This document shows positions 62,370-64,000 of a stretch of 64,000 nt of DNA, piece after piece (position 1 is the first letter of the stretch; every line of letters begins with the position of its first letter). Position numbers and translations under genes: made by a program. The DNA is from Actinomadura craniellae (GTDB lineage Bacteria; Actinomycetota; Actinomycetes; Streptosporangiales; Streptosporangiaceae): positions 29,483-93,482 of the forward strand of contig NZ_QLYX01000024.1 in the NCBI RefSeq assembly GCF_003289645.1. The letters run 5' to 3'. The notes under the pieces are model-generated. The model did not search any database, had not been told where the DNA came from, and saw nothing but the letters and a program-made list of their open reading frames with translations.

Positions 62370-63307
62370 TGGCCCGGGCCTGGCTGGGCCTGCCCGCGCC
62401 CGTCCCGCCGCCGGGAACCCCTGCTGGCGCCGCCCGGTCCGAGCCGGGCGATGCCGGGACGGGCGGGCACCTGACGATCCTGTACCGGGGTCCGCTGGCG
62501 AGCTGCGACTACGACTGCGGGTACTGCCCGTTCGCCAAGCGCCGGGACAGCCCCGAACAACTGCGCGCCGACCGGGCGGCGCTGGAACGCTTCACCGCCT
62601 GGGTCGCCGGCCGCCCGCACGGGGTGTCGGTGCTGTTCACCCCGTGGGGGGAGGGGCTGGTGCGGTCCTGGTACCGCCGGGCGCTGGTCGAGCTGAGCCG
62701 GCTGCCGCACGTCGGGCGGGTGGCGATCCAGACCAACCTCGGCCAGCGGATCGGCTGGACCGCCGGCGCCGACCTGACCAAACTGGCGTTCTGGGCGACC
62801 TACCATCCCGACCAGGTGCCCTACGCGCGCTTCCTGGGCCGGTGCCGCGAGCTGGCCGAGCGGGGCGTCCGGCACAGCGCCGGCATCGTGGGCCTGCCCG
62901 AGCACCTGGCCGCCGCCCGCCGGCTGCGCGCGGACCTGCCGCCCGAGGTCTACCTGTGGGTCAACGCCGCCGAGGGCCGCTCCTACACCGACGCTGAGGC
63001 CGCGCAGTGGTCGGAGATCGACCCGCTGTTCTCCTACAGCCGGCACCCCCACCCCAGCCGGGGTGTCCCGTGCCGCACCGGCGACACCGTGATCTCGGTG
63101 GACGGTGACGGCACCGTCCGCCGCTGCCATTTCGTCTCCGAGGTGCTCGGCAACCTCTACGACGGTACCTTCCGCCCCCGCCGGTCCCCCTGCCCGCACG
63201 AGATCTGCGACTGCCACATCGGCTACGTCCACCTGGAGTCGCTGCCGCTCTACGACGTCTTCGCCGGCGGCATCCTGGAACGCGTCCCGGCACCCCAGGG
63301 CCGGTGA
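62369..63307 (+). CDS. STM4011-like radical SAM enzyme
   Basis: 312 residues. Cluster motif C46-DYD-C50-GY-C53 in LASCDYDCGYCPFAKRRDS. The TIM-barrel is shorter than in STM4012, and the N-terminal 30 residues are a Pro/Gly-rich extension. Towards the C-terminus further Cys occur (VPCRTGD, VRRCHFVSEVLGNLYDG, SPCPHEICDCHIGY), arranged much like the SPASM/Twitch auxiliary cluster region of peptide-modifying enzymes (C...GNLYDG). Start ATG overlaps the STM4012-like stop by one base (TGATG). Last gene of the cluster, ended by a hairpin. Confidence 0.86.
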   Translation: MARAWLGLPAPVPPPGTPAGAARSEPGDAGTGGHLTILYRGPLASCDYDCGYCPFAKRRDSPEQLRADRAALERFTAWVAGRPHGVSVLFTPWGEGLVRSWYRRALVELSRLPHVGRVAIQTNLGQRIGWTAGADLTKLAFWATYHPDQVPYARFLGRCRELAERGVRHSAGIVGLPEHLAAARRLRADLPPEVYLWVNAAEGRSYTDAEAAQWSEIDPLFSYSRHPHPSRGVPCRTGDTVISVDGDGTVRRCHFVSEVLGNLYDGTFRPRRSPCPHEICDCHIGYVHLESLPLYDVFAGGILERVPAPQGR

Positions 63308-63372
63308 CCCCTCGACGCCCCGGTCGCCGGGCGGCCGTGCGGGCGAGGATCTGACCGGCGACCGGGGGTCAC
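63304..63372. terminator. Long hairpin between convergent STM4011-like and PPOX-type genes
   Basis: CCCCGGTCGCCGG (63318-63330) pairs perfectly with CCGGCGACCGGGG (63355-63367). An outer GTGACCCC/GGGGTCAC pair (63304-63311, 63365-63372) overlaps it and includes both stop codons. Strong bidirectional terminator candidate. Confidence 0.65.
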
Positions 63373-63824
63373 TCGCGCTCGATCCTGCGCAGCCCGTGCG
63401 CGGGCGTCCACCACTCGACGACGAGCATCGTGGCCTTCTCGTCGAGGTGGGTGTGCACCACCTCGGCGATGTCGGCGTGGAAGCGGTCGCCCTCCGGTCC
63501 TTCGGCGATCGATCCGGCGGCCGTCGCCCGACCGGAGATCTTCGCCTCGCCCGGCCACTGCGCCTCGGAGCCCTCGACCGGGTCGACCGTGGCGCTGTGC
63601 AGGGCGAACCGCGGATCCCGGCGGAGATCCTCGCCCTTGCGCGCGTTCGGCATCGAACCGAAGACCAGTTCGCCGTCCTCGAAGGCGGCCTCGATCCCGG
63701 AGATCCGCGGCGACCCGTCGGCTCGCAGGGTGGCGATCGTCTTGTGCCGGTGAGCATCGAACAGCGCCCGCACGCGCCGCGCGAACTCCGGCTCTGCCTG
63801 CTCGACGTCGCGCCATGCCGTCAT
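63369..63824 (-). CDS. Pyridoxamine 5'-phosphate oxidase-like flavoprotein
   Basis: 151 residues, split β-barrel: KTIATLRADGSPRISGIEAAFEDGELVFGSMPNARKGEDLRRDPRFALHSATVD. The LRADGSPRIS and RKGEDLRRDPRFALH segments are typical of the actinobacterial PPOX/F420-type pyridoxamine oxidase-like family, which binds FMN or F420. Substrate unknown. ATG at 63824; convergent with the radical SAM gene. Confidence 0.85.
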   Translation of the reverse strand: MTAWRDVEQAEPEFARRVRALFDAHRHKTIATLRADGSPRISGIEAAFEDGELVFGSMPNARKGEDLRRDPRFALHSATVDPVEGSEAQWPGEAKISGRATAAGSIAEGPEGDRFHADIAEVVHTHLDEKATMLVVEWWTPAHGLRRIERE

Positions 63825-63843
63825 GCGCCCATCATCGCACCGC

Positions 63844-63875
63844 TGATCCTTCGGCATCCAGGGCGCTATGGCGCA
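63844..63875. repeat. Palindromic repeat element, copy 6, truncated by IS
   Basis: TGATCCTTCGGCATCCAGGG followed by CGCTATGGCGCA matches the left half and centre of the repeat family (closest to the reverse complement of copy 1). The matching right arm is absent: from about 63876 the sequence is the IS end. Confidence 0.7.
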
Positions 63876-64000
63876 ATGCCACTAAGTTAGGCATGTTGCG
63901 AGGACGCGGATGGTAGGCGGCTCATTGTGTCGAGTTCCGCGATGATGGGGTTTCTTGACGATATAAGCGTTGTGGCGACCTCGTTTGATCACGCGTGGGT
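63873..64000 (-). mobile_element. End of an insertion sequence (IS4-like), cut by the window edge
   Basis: The stretch from about 63873 begins with a terminal-type sequence (caatgccactaagttag), followed by the 3' end of a transposase on the minus strand. The junction lies exactly where repeat copy 6 stops matching its family. Lower G+C than the surrounding genes. Only one IS end is visible. Confidence 0.6.
63882..64000 (-). CDS. Transposase, C-terminal end only
   Basis: Minus-strand frame (stop TAG at 63882-63884) reads PRVIKRGRHNAYIVKKPHHR and continues GTRHNEPPTIRVLATCLT. The RVIKR-x-RHN-x-Y-VKKP ending is typical of actinobacterial IS4-type DDE transposases. The rest lies beyond the window, so activity cannot be judged. 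Confidence 0.6.
   Translation of the reverse strand, partial: PRVIKRGRHNAYIVKKPHHRGTRHNEPPTIRVLATCLT

Overview
The window is about 72% G+C, has dense, frequently overlapping genes and many GTG/TTG starts, and carries a HrdB-type principal sigma factor, DUF397/XRE pairs, TY-Chap/SseB proteins and KstR2-type steroid genes. This points to a filamentous actinomycete, most likely of the Streptosporangiales (Actinomadura/Thermomonospora-like); that placement is an inference. The order hrdB, small zinc-ribbon gene, parE ... parC also resembles the hrdB-parE-parC chromosomal segment of Streptomyces, so most of the window looks like core chromosome with accessory insertions.

Layout. 0-1 kb: pxpB (cut by the window edge) and pxpA, 5-oxoprolinase subunits, minus strand. 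1-6.1 kb: two paralogous TY-Chap/SseB-type proteins, a small partner and an unassigned 522-residue protein. 6.3-8 kb: a small three-helix protein, a membrane cytochrome b and an exported molybdopterin oxidoreductase. 8.4-12.3 kb: a PAS/PAS/GAF/PP2C phosphatase and the principal sigma factor. 12.5-17 kb: a hypothetical protein, yaaA, a zinc-ribbon protein and parE. 17.2-19.2 kb: a small secreted protein and an APC permease. 19.2-24 kb and 36.2-41 kb: two blocks matching the KstR2 regulon for catabolism of steroid rings C and D (two acyl-CoA dehydrogenases, IpdF-like SDR, KstR2, FadA6; then IpdC, IpdB, IpdA, EchA20 and a second SDR). A related 20-22 bp palindrome lies in the divergent promoter of each block, which ties the two together. 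24-36 kb: aldo/keto reductases, a lipoprotein, a second nitronate monooxygenase, a xylose-type ABC sugar operon with two ATPases and a ROK regulator, truncated haemoglobin, NUDIX and SPFH proteins. 41-51.9 kb: redox, secreted and signalling genes, a lower-GC island with one XRE/DUF5753 gene and four tandem DUF397 genes, parC and a lactate-monooxygenase-like flavoprotein.

52-63.3 kb is the most unusual region: seven tandem paralogues of an LRR-like family (STM4015-like), followed without gaps by an ATP-grasp protein (STM4014-like), an alkaline-phosphatase/sulfatase-fold hydrolase (STM4013-like) and two radical SAM enzymes (STM4012-like, STM4011-like). The last five genes are joined by 1-4 bp stop/start overlaps. 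I know of no assigned function for this gene set. The mix of enzymes looks like a peptide- or small-molecule-modification pathway. All seven paralogues end in a similar short aromatic tail with a terminal Glu, and two have a tiny coupled ORF directly upstream.

A family of about 50-bp perfect or near-perfect palindromes (arm GATCCTTCAGC) occurs five times around the second steroid block. A sixth copy at the right edge is interrupted by the end of an insertion sequence whose transposase runs out of the window. Several GC-rich hairpins separate convergent genes and are probable terminators.
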